Source of the DNA: Nocardioides sp.
Lineage (GTDB): Bacteria > Actinomycetota > Actinomycetes > Propionibacteriales > Nocardioidaceae
Direction of reading: 5' to 3'
DNA: 62,611 nucleotides
Assembly (NCBI GenBank): GCA_030698375.1
Contig: JAUYLL010000019.1
Coordinates: 1 to 62,611, forward strand
In this document: one piece after another, positions 1-8,506 of the stretch
Layout: each line of letters starts with the position of its first letter
How positions within the stretch are numbered: the first letter of the stretch is position 1
Position numbers and translations under genes: made by a program
The notes under the pieces: model-generated
What the model was told of the DNA's origin: nothing
The model's input: the letters and a program-made list of their open reading frames with translations, nothing else
Database searches by the model: none

Positions 1-185
1 CTCCGAGCAAGAGTCGGTCGAAGGCCGCTGCACCCCCGAAGGCCAGCCGTCCTTCGACTACCCGCGGCAAGGCACCGGCCCACAGCAACGCCGGCGGCAA
101 GGGCAAGGCCAAGGGCCAGGCGAAGGCTCAGCAGAAGCGCCCCGGCGCGGTCAACAAGCTGCTGCGTGGGATCTTCGGCGGCTGA
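1..185 (+). CDS. C-terminal end of a protein with a disordered basic tail (5' truncated)
   Basis: Only the last 60 codons are in the window, read in the frame starting at base 3 and ending in TGA at 183-185. The visible part is low-complexity and rich in Lys, Ala, Gly and Ser, ending in PGAVNKLLRGIFGG. Basic tails like this are common on actinobacterial RNA-binding proteins such as DEAD-box helicases, but no domain is visible, so no function is assigned. The next gene is on the opposite strand and converges, 64 bases away. Confidence 0.7.
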   Translation, partial: PSKSRSKAAAPPKASRPSTTRGKAPAHSNAGGKGKAKGQAKAQQKRPGAVNKLLRGIFGG

Positions 186-249
186 GCCTGACGTCGTACG
201 ACACTGACGGCTCGGGACACCCGGACCGCCGCTGAGGTGTCGGCAGCCG

Positions 250-1077
250 TTAGTTTCCGTCCATGCCCAGCAGCGACCGGGCCTCGGCGGGCGTCATCGG
301 GACGCGCTGCGCGAGCCGGCCCAGCTCGACGGCCCGCGCGACGAGCTGGCTGTTGTGCTCGACCGGCACCCCCTTGGCGAGGGTGAGGACGTCCTCCATG
401 CCGACCCGCAGGTGCCCGCCCTTGCTCAGCGCGGCCAGCGCCACGGGCAGGGTCGTGCGGCCGATGCCGGTCGCCGACCAGCTGGTCACCTCAGCCGGGA
501 AAGCGGCGGCCGCTGCCACCAGTGCGTCGGTGGTGCCGGGCATGCCGCCGGGGACGCCCATCACCAGGTCGACGTGGACCCGGCCGCCGTACGGCAGCCC
601 GTAGCGCGAGAGCAGCCGCTCGAGCGCGGTGACCTGGCCGAGGTCGAAGAGCTCGAACTCCGGCACCACCTGCCGCTCCTGGGAGAGCTGGTAGAGGTCG
701 CACACGAAGCCCCACGGGTTGAGGAAGACGTCGTCGCCGAAGTTGGTCGAGCCCATCGTCAGGCTGCAGGAGTCCGGCGCGGCGTCGAGCACCTTGAGCC
801 GGTCCTCGAGCGGGTCGTGCACCGAGCCGCCGGTGGAGAGCTGGACGACGAGGCCGGTCGACTCACGCAGCGCGGCGACGGTGTCGGACAGCCGCTGCGG
901 GTCCAGCGTCGGACGGTGCTCGGCGTCGCGGACGTGCACGTGCACCATCGCCGCGCCCGCGGCCTCGCACGCCTGCGCGGTCGCCACCAGCTCCTCGAGC
1001 GTGGTCGGCAGCTGCGGGCAGTCGTCCTTCGTCGTCTCCGCCCCCGTCGGGGCGACCGTGATGAGCAGCGGGTCCAT
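250..1077 (-). CDS. BKACE-family (DUF849) beta-keto acid cleavage enzyme
   Basis: The 275-residue protein belongs to the 3-keto-5-aminohexanoate cleavage enzyme (BKACE) family. These Zn-dependent cytosolic TIM-barrel enzymes condense a beta-keto acid with acetyl-CoA and cleave it to acetoacetate plus an acyl-CoA. Visible signatures are MVHVHVRD, with the zinc-binding His46 and His48, and a late GMED motif (Glu228) expected to be the third zinc ligand. The length is normal for the family. The substrate cannot be read from sequence and the neighbours do not give it. The gene follows dtd on the same strand after a 27-base gap. Confidence 0.88.
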   Translation of the reverse strand: MDPLLITVAPTGAETTKDDCPQLPTTLEELVATAQACEAAGAAMVHVHVRDAEHRPTLDPQRLSDTVAALRESTGLVVQLSTGGSVHDPLEDRLKVLDAAPDSCSLTMGSTNFGDDVFLNPWGFVCDLYQLSQERQVVPEFELFDLGQVTALERLLSRYGLPYGGRVHVDLVMGVPGGMPGTTDALVAAAAAFPAEVTSWSATGIGRTTLPVALAALSKGGHLRVGMEDVLTLAKGVPVEHNSQLVARAVELGRLAQRVPMTPAEARSLLGMDGN

Positions 1078-1104
1078 GAGCCGATGCTGCCAGGTGCGGG
1101 CGGC

Positions 1105-1530
1105 TCAGGTCTCGAGGAGCAGGGTGACGGGGCCGTCGTTGACCAGCGCGACGGCCATGTCGGCGCCGAAGACACCCCGCTCCACCCGGGCACCGAGGCG
1201 CTCCAGCTCGACGCAGAACGCCTCGTAGAGCGGCTCGGAGACGGGACCGGGGGCCGCGGCGCTCCACGTCGGTCGCCGACCCTTGCGGGCCTCGCCGTAC
1301 AGCGTGAACTGGGAGATGACGAGGAGGGGCGCACCGATGTCGCCGGCCGACTTCTCCTCGCGCAGGATGCGGACGTCCCAGGTCTTGCGCGCCAGCCACG
1401 CGACCTGGTCGGGGCCGTCGTCGTGGGTCACGCCGAGCAGGACCACCAGGCCGGGCTCGTCGATCGCGCCGACCACCTCGCCGTCGACGGTGACCGACGC
1501 GGAGGACACACGCTGGAGGAGGGCTCGCAC
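1105..1530 (-). CDS. dtd: D-aminoacyl-tRNA deacylase
   Basis: This 141-residue protein hydrolyses D-amino acids, and mischarged glycine, from tRNA as a chiral proofreading factor in the cytosol. Both family signatures are present: SQFTLYG at residues 73-79 and the C-terminal NDGPVT at 131-136, which forms the cross-subunit Gly-Pro selectivity loop in the dimer. The length matches bacterial DTD. It lies between rmd and the BKACE gene on the same strand and is a housekeeping gene with no obvious link to either. Confidence 0.96.
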   Translation of the reverse strand: MRALLQRVSSASVTVDGEVVGAIDEPGLVVLLGVTHDDGPDQVAWLARKTWDVRILREEKSAGDIGAPLLVISQFTLYGEARKGRRPTWSAAAPGPVSEPLYEAFCVELERLGARVERGVFGADMAVALVNDGPVTLLLET

Positions 1531-1545
1531 CGGACCAGTGTCGCG

Positions 1546-2472
1546 CTACGCCTCGGCGGCGTCGCGGACGGTCTCCGCCAACGACCGTCGCGGGGTCCAG
1601 CCGGTGGCGGCGCGCAGCCGCTCGGCCGAGCCGGTGATGGTCCGCGGGTCGGTGGGCCGCAGGCGGGCGGGGTCGACGTGGAGCTCGGGCTCGTCGAGGC
1701 CGAGGCCGGCGACCAGCGCGTCGAGCACCGCGCGGCCGGGGGTGGCGACGCCGGAGCAGACGTTGAAGAGCCGGTGCGGGAGGTCGGGGGTCTCGATCAG
1801 GAGCCGGTACGCGCGGCAGACGTCGCGGACGTCGGTGTAGTCGCGGGCGGTGTCGAGGTCGCCCACGGTCACCGGGGTGCCCGACTCCTGCCAGCGGTGC
1901 AGGCCGGCGAGCAGGTCGGTGAGCAGGAATCCCTCCCGCTGGCCCGGTCCGAGGTGGTTGAACGGCCGGACGACGACCACGTCGAGCCCGCGGCGGGCGT
2001 AGTAGTCGGCCTGGTGCTCGACCGCCGCCTTGCTCACGGCGTACGGCGACGCGCACGCCAGCGGGGCGGACTCCCCCAGCGCTCCGGGGGTGGTCGGGTC
2101 GTAGAGCGCGCCGGTGCTCACGACGAGCCAGCGCGCGCCGGGGACGTGGGCGAGGAGGGCCTCCCCCACCGCGGTGGTCATCGCGGTGTTGGCCGACAGG
2201 TAGTCCTGCGGGTGCGCGAAGGACGGGCCCACCGTGGACCGGCCGGCGAGGTGGACGACGGCGTCGATCGACCGACCGGCGGGCAGCTGGTCGAGCGGGA
2301 GACCCGCGGTGAGGTCGGTGCCGACGTACCCGCACAGCTGGTCCGCGATGGCAGGCGGCGGCCCAGGGTCGTGGTCGACACCGACGACGTCCCAGCCGGC
2401 GTCGACGAGCTCACGGACCAGGTGCGGCCCGACGAACCCGGCGACCCCGGTGACCAGAGCGGTCCGGCTCAC
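1546..2472 (-). CDS. rmd: GDP-6-deoxy-D-mannose reductase (RMD-like)
   Basis: A 308-residue extended short-chain dehydrogenase, predicted to reduce the 4-keto group of the GDP-4-keto-6-deoxymannose made by Gmd to give GDP-D-rhamnose. It shows the NAD(P) Rossmann motif GVAGFVG (9-15), the catalytic Ser120 and a YAVSK motif (Tyr144, Lys148). PFNHLGPGQ at 170-178 is typical of RMD rather than GDP-fucose synthase. The GTG start at 2472 is chosen because it overlaps the gmd stop codon by 4 bp (GTGA), implying translational coupling. An open frame continues upstream but only inside gmd. A 4-epimerising activity cannot be fully excluded. Confidence 0.85.
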   Translation of the reverse strand: MSRTALVTGVAGFVGPHLVRELVDAGWDVVGVDHDPGPPPAIADQLCGYVGTDLTAGLPLDQLPAGRSIDAVVHLAGRSTVGPSFAHPQDYLSANTAMTTAVGEALLAHVPGARWLVVSTGALYDPTTPGALGESAPLACASPYAVSKAAVEHQADYYARRGLDVVVVRPFNHLGPGQREGFLLTDLLAGLHRWQESGTPVTVGDLDTARDYTDVRDVCRAYRLLIETPDLPHRLFNVCSGVATPGRAVLDALVAGLGLDEPELHVDPARLRPTDPRTITGSAERLRAATGWTPRRSLAETVRDAAEA

Positions 2473-3476
2473 CGGTTCTCCGGGGGCCCGTGCAGCCGCA
2501 GGTCGTGGGCGACCATCCGCTTCACCAGGCCGGGGAAGTCGACCTCCCGCTTCCAGCCCAGCACCCGCTCGGCCTTGGCCGGGTTGCCGAGCAGGATGTC
2601 GACCTCCGCGGGACGGGTCAGGTCGGCGTCCTGGCGGACGTAGGAGCGCCAGTCGTCGATGCCGATCTCGGCGAAGGCCAGCGCGAGGAACTCCTCGATC
2701 GAGTGGGTCTCGCCGGTGGCCAGGACGAAGTCGTCGGGCTCGTCGTGCTGGAGCATCTGCCACATGCCGCGGACGTAGTCGCCGGCGTACCCCCAGTCGC
2801 GCTTGGGGTAGAGGTCGCCGAGGGTGACGTGGTCGGTGGCGCCCCAGTGGATGCGCGCGACCGCGTCGGTGATCTTGCGGGTCACGAACTCCAGGCCGCG
2901 CCGCTCACCCTCGTGGTTGAAGAGGATCCCGGTGGCCACGAACATCCCGTAGGACTCGCGGTAGTTGCGCGCGATCCAGTGGGCGTAGAGCTTGGCGACG
3001 CCGTACGGACTGCGGGGGTGGAACAGCGAGTCCTCGTCGTAGCCGGTGCCGGGGCGGTTGTAGTCCAGGCCGCCGAACATCTCCGAGGTCGAGGCCTGGT
3101 AGAAGCGCGTGTGCTGCTCGAGGCCGGTGATGCGCACCGCCTCGAGCAGGTTGAGCGTGCCCTTGGCGGTGACGTCGGCGGTCAGCTGCGGGTTGCGGAA
3201 GGAGTAGCCCACGTGGCTGATCGCGCCGAGGTTGTAGATCTCGTGCGGCTGGGAGATGTCGACCGCGCGGATCAGCGAGGTCTGGTCGGTGAGGTCGGCC
3301 TCGATGAGGTGGACGTAGGGGAACTCCGCCACGACCGCCTCGCGCCGGGAGTTGCGCTGCCCGCGGATAAGGCCGAACACCTCGTAGCCCTTGTCGTGCA
3401 GCAGCTCGGTGAGGTGACCGCCGTCCTGGCCGGTGATCCCGGTGATCAACGCGCGCCTCGGCTCCAACGGTCTCAC
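2469..3476 (-). CDS. gmd: GDP-mannose 4,6-dehydratase
   Basis: A 335-residue NADP-dependent dehydratase that converts GDP-D-mannose to GDP-4-keto-6-deoxy-D-mannose, the first committed step to GDP-rhamnose or GDP-fucose. It has GITGQDG at 13-19 (nucleotide binding), the active-site stretch STSEMFGG near 129-136 with the catalytic Thr-Ser-Glu, and YGVAK with Tyr158 and Lys162. The length is typical. It is coupled to the downstream reductase by a 4-bp overlap, so the pair supplies an activated deoxyhexose for cell-surface glycans. No glycosyltransferase lies nearby. Confidence 0.95.
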   Translation of the reverse strand: MRPLEPRRALITGITGQDGGHLTELLHDKGYEVFGLIRGQRNSRREAVVAEFPYVHLIEADLTDQTSLIRAVDISQPHEIYNLGAISHVGYSFRNPQLTADVTAKGTLNLLEAVRITGLEQHTRFYQASTSEMFGGLDYNRPGTGYDEDSLFHPRSPYGVAKLYAHWIARNYRESYGMFVATGILFNHEGERRGLEFVTRKITDAVARIHWGATDHVTLGDLYPKRDWGYAGDYVRGMWQMLQHDEPDDFVLATGETHSIEEFLALAFAEIGIDDWRSYVRQDADLTRPAEVDILLGNPAKAERVLGWKREVDFPGLVKRMVAHDLRLHGPPENR

Positions 3477-3498
3477 TCTCCAGTGCTGCTCAGGGGTC

Positions 3499-3519
3499 GC
3501 CCGACTCTACAAGTCGGGC
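3499..3519 (-). terminator. Hairpin downstream of the discoidin-type gene
   Basis: GCCCGACT and AGTCGGGC form a perfect 8-bp stem around the 5-base loop CTACA. It sits 22 bases after the stop of the minus-strand gene ending at 3541 and before gmd on the same strand, so it can act as an intrinsic terminator or attenuator. No long U-tract follows. Confidence 0.55.
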
Positions 3520-3540
3520 CGGGGCCGGCCGCACCGGTCC

Positions 3541-4212
3541 TCAGCGGAGGAGGACCTCGCTGATCGCGACGGAGTCGCGCTCACCGGTCGAAGACTCGAG
3601 GATCTCGAGGGTCACCTGGTCGGCGTCCACGTCAGGGACGGGCACCGTCTGCACGCTGCGGTTGCCCGGGTCGGTCGAGAGGTCCTGGGCGATCCGGGTG
3701 CCGTCGGGGAAGATCCAGCGCACGCGGGCGATCCGGCGGTTCTGGGCGTAGCGGTCGGAGCCGTCGACAGCGTCGGTCTTCGCGTATCCGGGGATCAGGC
3801 CGACCTCGCTGATCGTGCGGGTCTCGTCGAGGAGGATGCGCAGGGACGCCCCGCGCCCATCGCCGCTGCACCGCCACGCGGTGGCCGGGTCGCCGTCCGC
3901 CACGAGCTCCGGCTCGTAGGAGACCGGCCTACCGGACGCGTCCTGGCTGGGGGCGTCGATACAGCTGGCCTCGACGTCGCCGATGCCCATGCCGTCGTCG
4001 GCGGACACCGCGGTGGGGTCCGCCCGCGGACCGGCCGACTCCCTGGCCGCCGGGCGGTCCTCGCTCCCTCCCTCGGGAAAGAGCGTGCCGAGGCCGTAGG
4101 CACCCACGACGAGCGCGAGGACGGCCAGGGCGGCGAGGACCGGCGTACGCAGGGAACGAGACACGGGTCCAGACAAGCACGGCCCTCGCGTGTCGTTGCA
4201 CCACCTTCTCAC
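3541..4212 (-). CDS. Membrane-anchored discoidin / NADase-type glycan-binding domain protein
   Basis: The 223-residue protein has one N-terminal hydrophobic segment (about residues 24-46), a disordered Glu/Ser/Pro linker, and a C-terminal beta-sandwich domain of the discoidin-like NADase-type glycan-binding class. The domain is recognised from ELVADGDPATAWRCSGDG, GLIPGYAKTD and YAQNRRIARV, which are typical strings of this family. It is probably displayed outside the membrane and binds carbohydrate, but the ligand is unknown. The first residues before the hydrophobic segment (MRRWCNDTRGP) may be untranslated if a later GTG start is used. A single-gene unit is likely. Confidence 0.72.
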   Translation of the reverse strand: MRRWCNDTRGPCLSGPVSRSLRTPVLAALAVLALVVGAYGLGTLFPEGGSEDRPAARESAGPRADPTAVSADDGMGIGDVEASCIDAPSQDASGRPVSYEPELVADGDPATAWRCSGDGRGASLRILLDETRTISEVGLIPGYAKTDAVDGSDRYAQNRRIARVRWIFPDGTRIAQDLSTDPGNRSVQTVPVPDVDADQVTLEILESSTGERDSVAISEVLLR

Positions 4213-4308
4213 GGCAATGGATCGAGATTCGGCGCGGAATCACTCCAAATCATTGACATTCGCATCTCAGGGGGGTCATTGTCGTCGGCATCACACGAGA
4301 GGTGGCCC

Positions 4309-5649
4309 ATGTCACACATCACTGATCTGCGCGACGACCTGACCGCGCGTGGCGTCAAGTACGTCTTCGGCTTCTACGTCGACATCCACGGGATCCCGAA
4401 GAGCAAGTGCGTGCCGATCGAGTGCCTGCCCCAGATGGCTGGCGGCTCGGAGCTCTACACGGTGGGAGCCCTGGAGGGCATGGGGGATCTCGGACCGCAC
4501 GAGGACGAGTGCGCCGCCATCCCCGACCTCGACCGCCTGGTCGTGCTGCCCTGGAAGCCCGAGTTCGCCGTGGTGCCCACGAGACTGCACCTGCGCGGTC
4601 GCCCCTACGAGCAGGAGTCCCGCAACTTCCTCGCCCGCCAGGTCGAGGACGCCGCGAGCATGGGGCTCGTCGCCAACGTCGGCATCGAGCCCGAGCTGTA
4701 CGTCGTGCGCCAGACGCCGACGGGCTGGGAGCCGTTGGTGCCCGAGGACCGCCTCGACGCGCCGACCCGGGGCTACGACCTCGAGACGACGATCCTCGCC
4801 TCCGGCTTCCTCGACCCGATGGTGCAGTACATGAACTCGCTCGGGTGGGGGGTCTACTCCTTCGACCACGAGGGCGGTGACGGGCAGTACGAGTTCAACT
4901 TCGACTACACCGACGCGCTCACGATGGCCGACCGCATGGTGTTGTTCCGACTCATGGCCAAGCACGTCGCTGGCGAACTCGGCTGCATCGCCACCTTCAT
5001 GCCAAAGCCGTTCCAGGACGACTTCGGATCCGCGTCCCACGTCAACATCAGCCTCGCCGACGCCACGACGGGCGACAACCTCTTCGCCGCACCCGACGGC
5101 TCCTACAGCGACATGTCCCGGCACTTCGTCGCCGGCGTCCTCCGGCATGCCGGCGCCATCTGCGCCGTCACGTCCTCCACCGTCAACTCCTACAAGCGGT
5201 TCACCAGCAAGGGCCACATGGACGAGATCTCGTGGGCCCCGATCTACCAGGCATGGGGCGAGAACAACCGCACCCTGATGTGCCGGATGCCGGTCAACCG
5301 CCATTGCCTCGAGGTGCGCTCCGCCGACGCCGCCGTCAACTACCACCTCGGCATCGGCATGATCCTCGCTGCCGGCCTCGAGGGGGTGCGCCAAGAGCTC
5401 GACCCCGGCGAGCCGCTCAACGTCGACGCCTACCAGCTCACCGCCAGCGCCCTCGCCGAGAGGGGCTACCCCCGGTTGCCGACGTCGCTCGAGGCGTCGC
5501 TCGACGCGCTCGAGGCGGACACGCTCGCCCAGGAGGTGATGGGCAAGGAGTTCCACCAGACCTATCTGGACTACAAGCGCGCCGAGGTGCACCAGTTCTC
5601 CACAGTCGTCACCGACTGGGAGTCCTCGACGTACATGCAGCGGTGGTGA
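4309..5649 (+). CDS. Glutamine-synthetase-like ligase (GlnT / type III glutamate-ammonia ligase family)
   Basis: A 446-residue GS-superfamily protein, expected to activate a carboxylate (usually the gamma-carboxyl of glutamate) with ATP and join it to ammonia or an amine. Visible features are the N-terminal beta-grasp segment (FYVDIHGIPKSK), the metal-site strings GIEPELY and GQYEFNF, the HVNIS nucleotide and metal motif, and the late RSADAAVNYHL. It is shorter than true GSI. The ATG is preceded by GAGAGG at good spacing, and its stop overlaps the next gene. A gamma-glutamylamide synthetase acting on an imported amine is as plausible as ammonia assimilation; the linked DUF1116 protein and permease favour a catabolic or dedicated role. 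Confidence 0.82.
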   Translation: MSHITDLRDDLTARGVKYVFGFYVDIHGIPKSKCVPIECLPQMAGGSELYTVGALEGMGDLGPHEDECAAIPDLDRLVVLPWKPEFAVVPTRLHLRGRPYEQESRNFLARQVEDAASMGLVANVGIEPELYVVRQTPTGWEPLVPEDRLDAPTRGYDLETTILASGFLDPMVQYMNSLGWGVYSFDHEGGDGQYEFNFDYTDALTMADRMVLFRLMAKHVAGELGCIATFMPKPFQDDFGSASHVNISLADATTGDNLFAAPDGSYSDMSRHFVAGVLRHAGAICAVTSSTVNSYKRFTSKGHMDEISWAPIYQAWGENNRTLMCRMPVNRHCLEVRSADAAVNYHLGIGMILAAGLEGVRQELDPGEPLNVDAYQLTASALAERGYPRLPTSLEASLDALEADTLAQEVMGKEFHQTYLDYKRAEVHQFSTVVTDWESSTYMQRW

Positions 5650-6956
5650 GAGCCGTGCCCGAGCACGGCGTCGCGAACGCTGAGGTCCTCCGCCGCATCA
5701 CCGCCGCGCGTCCCGAGCTGATCACCGTGGCGCGAGCCGGGGACGTCGTCCCAGGCATGGACGACCGCACGATCCTCACCAGCGGTGCGCCGTTGACCTG
5801 GCCGGAGTACACCGGTGGGCAGCGTCGGGCGATCTTGTACGCCGCCGTCCACGAGGGGCTGGCCACCAGCACCGAGGACGCGGCGGACCTGCTCGACCGG
5901 GGCGAGCTGCGCGTGCGCTCCACCCAGCAGCACTCCTGCATCGGGTCGGTCGCCGGCATCTACACCTCCTCGATGCCCGTGCTCGTCGTGCGTGACCGCA
6001 CCAGCGGGTCGACGGCGTACTGCAACCTCTACGAGGGCAAGAGCCGTCGACGCCTCAACTACGGCACCTACGACGAGGAGGTGGCCACCGGGCTCCGTTG
6101 GCTGGCGTCCACCTGCGCGCCAGTCCTCGCCGAGGCGCTCGAGCTCCACGGTCCCGTCGACCTGGTGCCGATCATGGCCAGGGCGTTGCGCCTCGGGGAC
6201 GAGCTGCACTCCCGAAACACCGGGGCCACGCTCCTGCTCCAGCAGGAGCTGACGACCTCGCTGTTCGCTGTCGCCCAGAGGCCCGGCAGAGCGGAGCCCG
6301 TGCGCGAGGTGCTCGAGTTCCTGCAGCAGAACGACTACACGTTCCTCCGCGTCGCCATGGCGGCCGCCAAGGCGACCGCCGACGCCGGGCACGGCGTGGC
6401 GGGATCCACCGTGGTCACGGGGATGGCCCTCAACTGCCGGGAGTTCGCGATCCGCGTGAGCGGGCTCGGCGACACGTGGTGGCGAGGGGAGTTCCCCGAC
6501 CTCGAGGGACGCTTCTTCGAAGGCTTCAGCGAGGCCGACGCAGAATGGCTCGGGGGCGAGAGCTGCGTCACCGAGACGATCGGCCTCGGCGGCTTCGCCC
6601 AGGCGGCGGCGCCGACGCTCATGGACTACCAGGGCGGGAGCTTCGCGACGATGGTGGCCAACCAGACGGCGATGTACGGCATCACCGTCGGGGAGCACCC
6701 GGACTTCCGGGTGCCCGCGCTCGACTTCCGCGGCACGCCCGTCGGCATCGACGTGCTGCGTGTCGTCGAGACCGGCGTCACGCCGGTCATCGACGGGGGG
6801 CTCGCCGGCCGCGCCGGCGGGCAGATCGGTGCGGGTGTGCTGCGCACCCGCATGCAGGCGTTCGCCCGCGCGGCCGACGCCTGGCACGAGCAGCAACGAG
6901 TGTCGACCAACGAGGTCCGCACCACCGCCCTCACCACCCCCGGAGGCACGTCATGA
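5646..6956 (+). CDS. DUF1116 (AllG/YlbE-like) protein
   Basis: The 436-residue protein matches the DUF1116 family. Its best-studied member, E. coli YlbE/AllG, is a subunit of the oxamate carbamoyltransferase assembly in allantoin breakdown. Recognisable stretches are the N-terminal ITAARPELITVARAGDVVPG, the central GMALNCREFAIRVSG and the late TGVTPVIDGGLAGRAGGQIG. The usual partners FdrA (AllF) and YlbF (AllH) are absent. Instead it is fused by 4-bp overlaps to a GS-like ligase upstream (GTGA) and a permease downstream (ATGA). The start is set by that overlap; a GTG at 5655 is an alternative. The reaction here is unknown. Confidence 0.78.
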   Translation: MRAVPEHGVANAEVLRRITAARPELITVARAGDVVPGMDDRTILTSGAPLTWPEYTGGQRRAILYAAVHEGLATSTEDAADLLDRGELRVRSTQQHSCIGSVAGIYTSSMPVLVVRDRTSGSTAYCNLYEGKSRRRLNYGTYDEEVATGLRWLASTCAPVLAEALELHGPVDLVPIMARALRLGDELHSRNTGATLLLQQELTTSLFAVAQRPGRAEPVREVLEFLQQNDYTFLRVAMAAAKATADAGHGVAGSTVVTGMALNCREFAIRVSGLGDTWWRGEFPDLEGRFFEGFSEADAEWLGGESCVTETIGLGGFAQAAAPTLMDYQGGSFATMVANQTAMYGITVGEHPDFRVPALDFRGTPVGIDVLRVVETGVTPVIDGGLAGRAGGQIGAGVLRTRMQAFARAADAWHEQQRVSTNEVRTTALTTPGGTS

Positions 6957-8422
6957 CCGCGACCACCCCCACACCGGGAAGCAAGCGCACCCGTCCCGAT
7001 GCTGCGCCCCGCATCTCCGGTCGCATGGGCCCACTCGAGCTGGCGTTCTTCGTCGTGGCGGCGGCCGGTCCGCTCCTCGTCGTCGCGGGGTTCGCACCGC
7101 TGGCCTTCCTCATCGGGGGCGTCGGGGCCCCCGGAGCGCAACTCGTCGCCAGCCTCGTCCTGCTCCTCTTCGCCGTCGGGCTGACCCGGATGGCGCTGCG
7201 GATCAAGAACGCGGGCGCCTTCTACTCCTACATCGGCCAAGGACTCTCACGGCCCATGGGCGGTGGCGCTGCGACGCTGGCACTGGGCGCGTACTCCATG
7301 ATTGCCATCGGCCAGCTCGGCGCGGTCGGAGCGTTCGCATCCCGGCCCATCAACAACTGGACCGGCATCGACATCCCCTGGCCGGTGTACTCGTTCATCG
7401 CCCTGGCCATCGTCGGCTTCCTCGGCCACCGCCGAATCGGCCTGAGCGCCAAGGTCCTCGGGGTCGTGCTGCTGACCGAGGCAGCGATCCTCCTGGTCCT
7501 CGCCGTTCCCGTGCTCCTCCAGGGTGGCGCCGAAGGCGTCGACTTCGCCTCCTTCGAGCCCAGTGCGATCTTCGCCGGCGGTGGCACCGGGGCGATGTTC
7601 GCCATCGTGTTCGGCGCCTTCATCGGCTTCGAGTCGACCGCGATCTACGCGGAGGAGGCGCGGGACCCCGCGCGCACCGTGCCGCGCGCCGTCTTCCTGG
7701 CAGTCGGGTTCCTCGGCATCTTCTACACCTTCATGGCGTGGGTGGTGTATCTGGCCTTCGGGAACTCCGAGATCGTCGACGCTGCCACCTCCGACCCGGT
7801 CGGACTGGTCTTCTTCGCCATGGAGCAGTACGTCGGCAGCTCGGCGGCCACGGTGATGGAGGTCCTCCTCATCACCAGCGCGTTCGCGTCGACGCTGGCG
7901 TTCCACAACACCGCGTCGCGCTACATGTTCACCCTCAGCCGCGAGAAGATGTTGCCGGTCGGCCTCGCACGGGTGCACACGCGCCACCACTCGCCGTACG
8001 TCGCCAGCGGCGCGCAGACCACGCTCGCTGCAGTCCTCCTGATCATCTTCGCGACTGTCGGCGCGGACCCGTACCTGCAGGTCTTCCTCCTCCTGGTCGC
8101 CCCGGGGGTCCTGGCGGTGATCGTGCTCCAAGCCCTGTGCTCGCTGGCAATCGTCCGCTACTTCACGGTGGTGATGCCCGCCCACGGTCTGACGCGCTGG
8201 AGCACCGTCGTGGCACCGGCCGCGAGCCTCGTGGGTCTGGGGGTCGCCTCGTGGCTCATCGTCGTGAACTTCGATCTGCTCTCAGGACGCACCGACTGGA
8301 TGAACCTCGTCCTGCTGTGCCTTTTGCCGGCAGCCTTCGCGGTGGGCTTCCTGCGGGCAGTCCACATGAGGCACACGGACAAGGAGGCGTACCTCCAGCT
8401 CACCGAGACCAACGTGTTCTGA
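6953..8422 (+). CDS. APC-superfamily amino acid/amine permease
   Basis: A 489-residue integral membrane protein with about 12-14 hydrophobic segments starting near residue 28. It carries the APC signature regions PLLVVAGFAPL in TM1 and FIGFESTAIYAEEARDP after TM6. Members import amino acids, polyamines or related compounds using the cation gradient. It is the last gene of the ligase-DUF1116-permease operon, coupled by ATGA, and most likely brings in the substrate of the two upstream enzymes. The substrate is not evident from sequence. A strong hairpin follows the stop. Confidence 0.9.
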   Translation: MTATTPTPGSKRTRPDAAPRISGRMGPLELAFFVVAAAGPLLVVAGFAPLAFLIGGVGAPGAQLVASLVLLLFAVGLTRMALRIKNAGAFYSYIGQGLSRPMGGGAATLALGAYSMIAIGQLGAVGAFASRPINNWTGIDIPWPVYSFIALAIVGFLGHRRIGLSAKVLGVVLLTEAAILLVLAVPVLLQGGAEGVDFASFEPSAIFAGGGTGAMFAIVFGAFIGFESTAIYAEEARDPARTVPRAVFLAVGFLGIFYTFMAWVVYLAFGNSEIVDAATSDPVGLVFFAMEQYVGSSAATVMEVLLITSAFASTLAFHNTASRYMFTLSREKMLPVGLARVHTRHHSPYVASGAQTTLAAVLLIIFATVGADPYLQVFLLLVAPGVLAVIVLQALCSLAIVRYFTVVMPAHGLTRWSTVVAPAASLVGLGVASWLIVVNFDLLSGRTDWMNLVLLCLLPAAFAVGFLRAVHMRHTDKEAYLQLTETNVF

Positions 8423-8459
8423 CGAGGTCATCGACACTGCTCATCACTCAGCTCGTCAT

Positions 8460-8496
8460 GGAGGCTGGGCCACCTCACGAGGTCGGCCCGGCCTCC
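8460..8496. terminator. Bidirectional terminator between permease and Lrp-type gene
   Basis: A long nearly complete stem: GGAGGC pairs with GCCTCC, GGGCC with GGCCC and CCTC with GAGG around a 2-base apex, with one or two mismatched positions. It lies between two convergent genes, so it can serve both strands. Confidence 0.7.
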
Positions 8497-8506
8497 TGGC
8501 ACGTGC

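Noticed and set aside
355-2643. Very long open frames antisense to the BKACE, dtd and rmd genes, and similar ones antisense to pst, ppk and pckG
   Set aside because: Typical shadows in high-GC DNA: Arg/Gly/Ala/Val-rich translations without domains, opposite well-identified genes.
4253-4281. TTGACA with 17-base spacing to TCATTG upstream of the GS-like gene
   Set aside because: The -35 match is perfect but the -10 is poor, so it is not listed as a promoter without transcript data.
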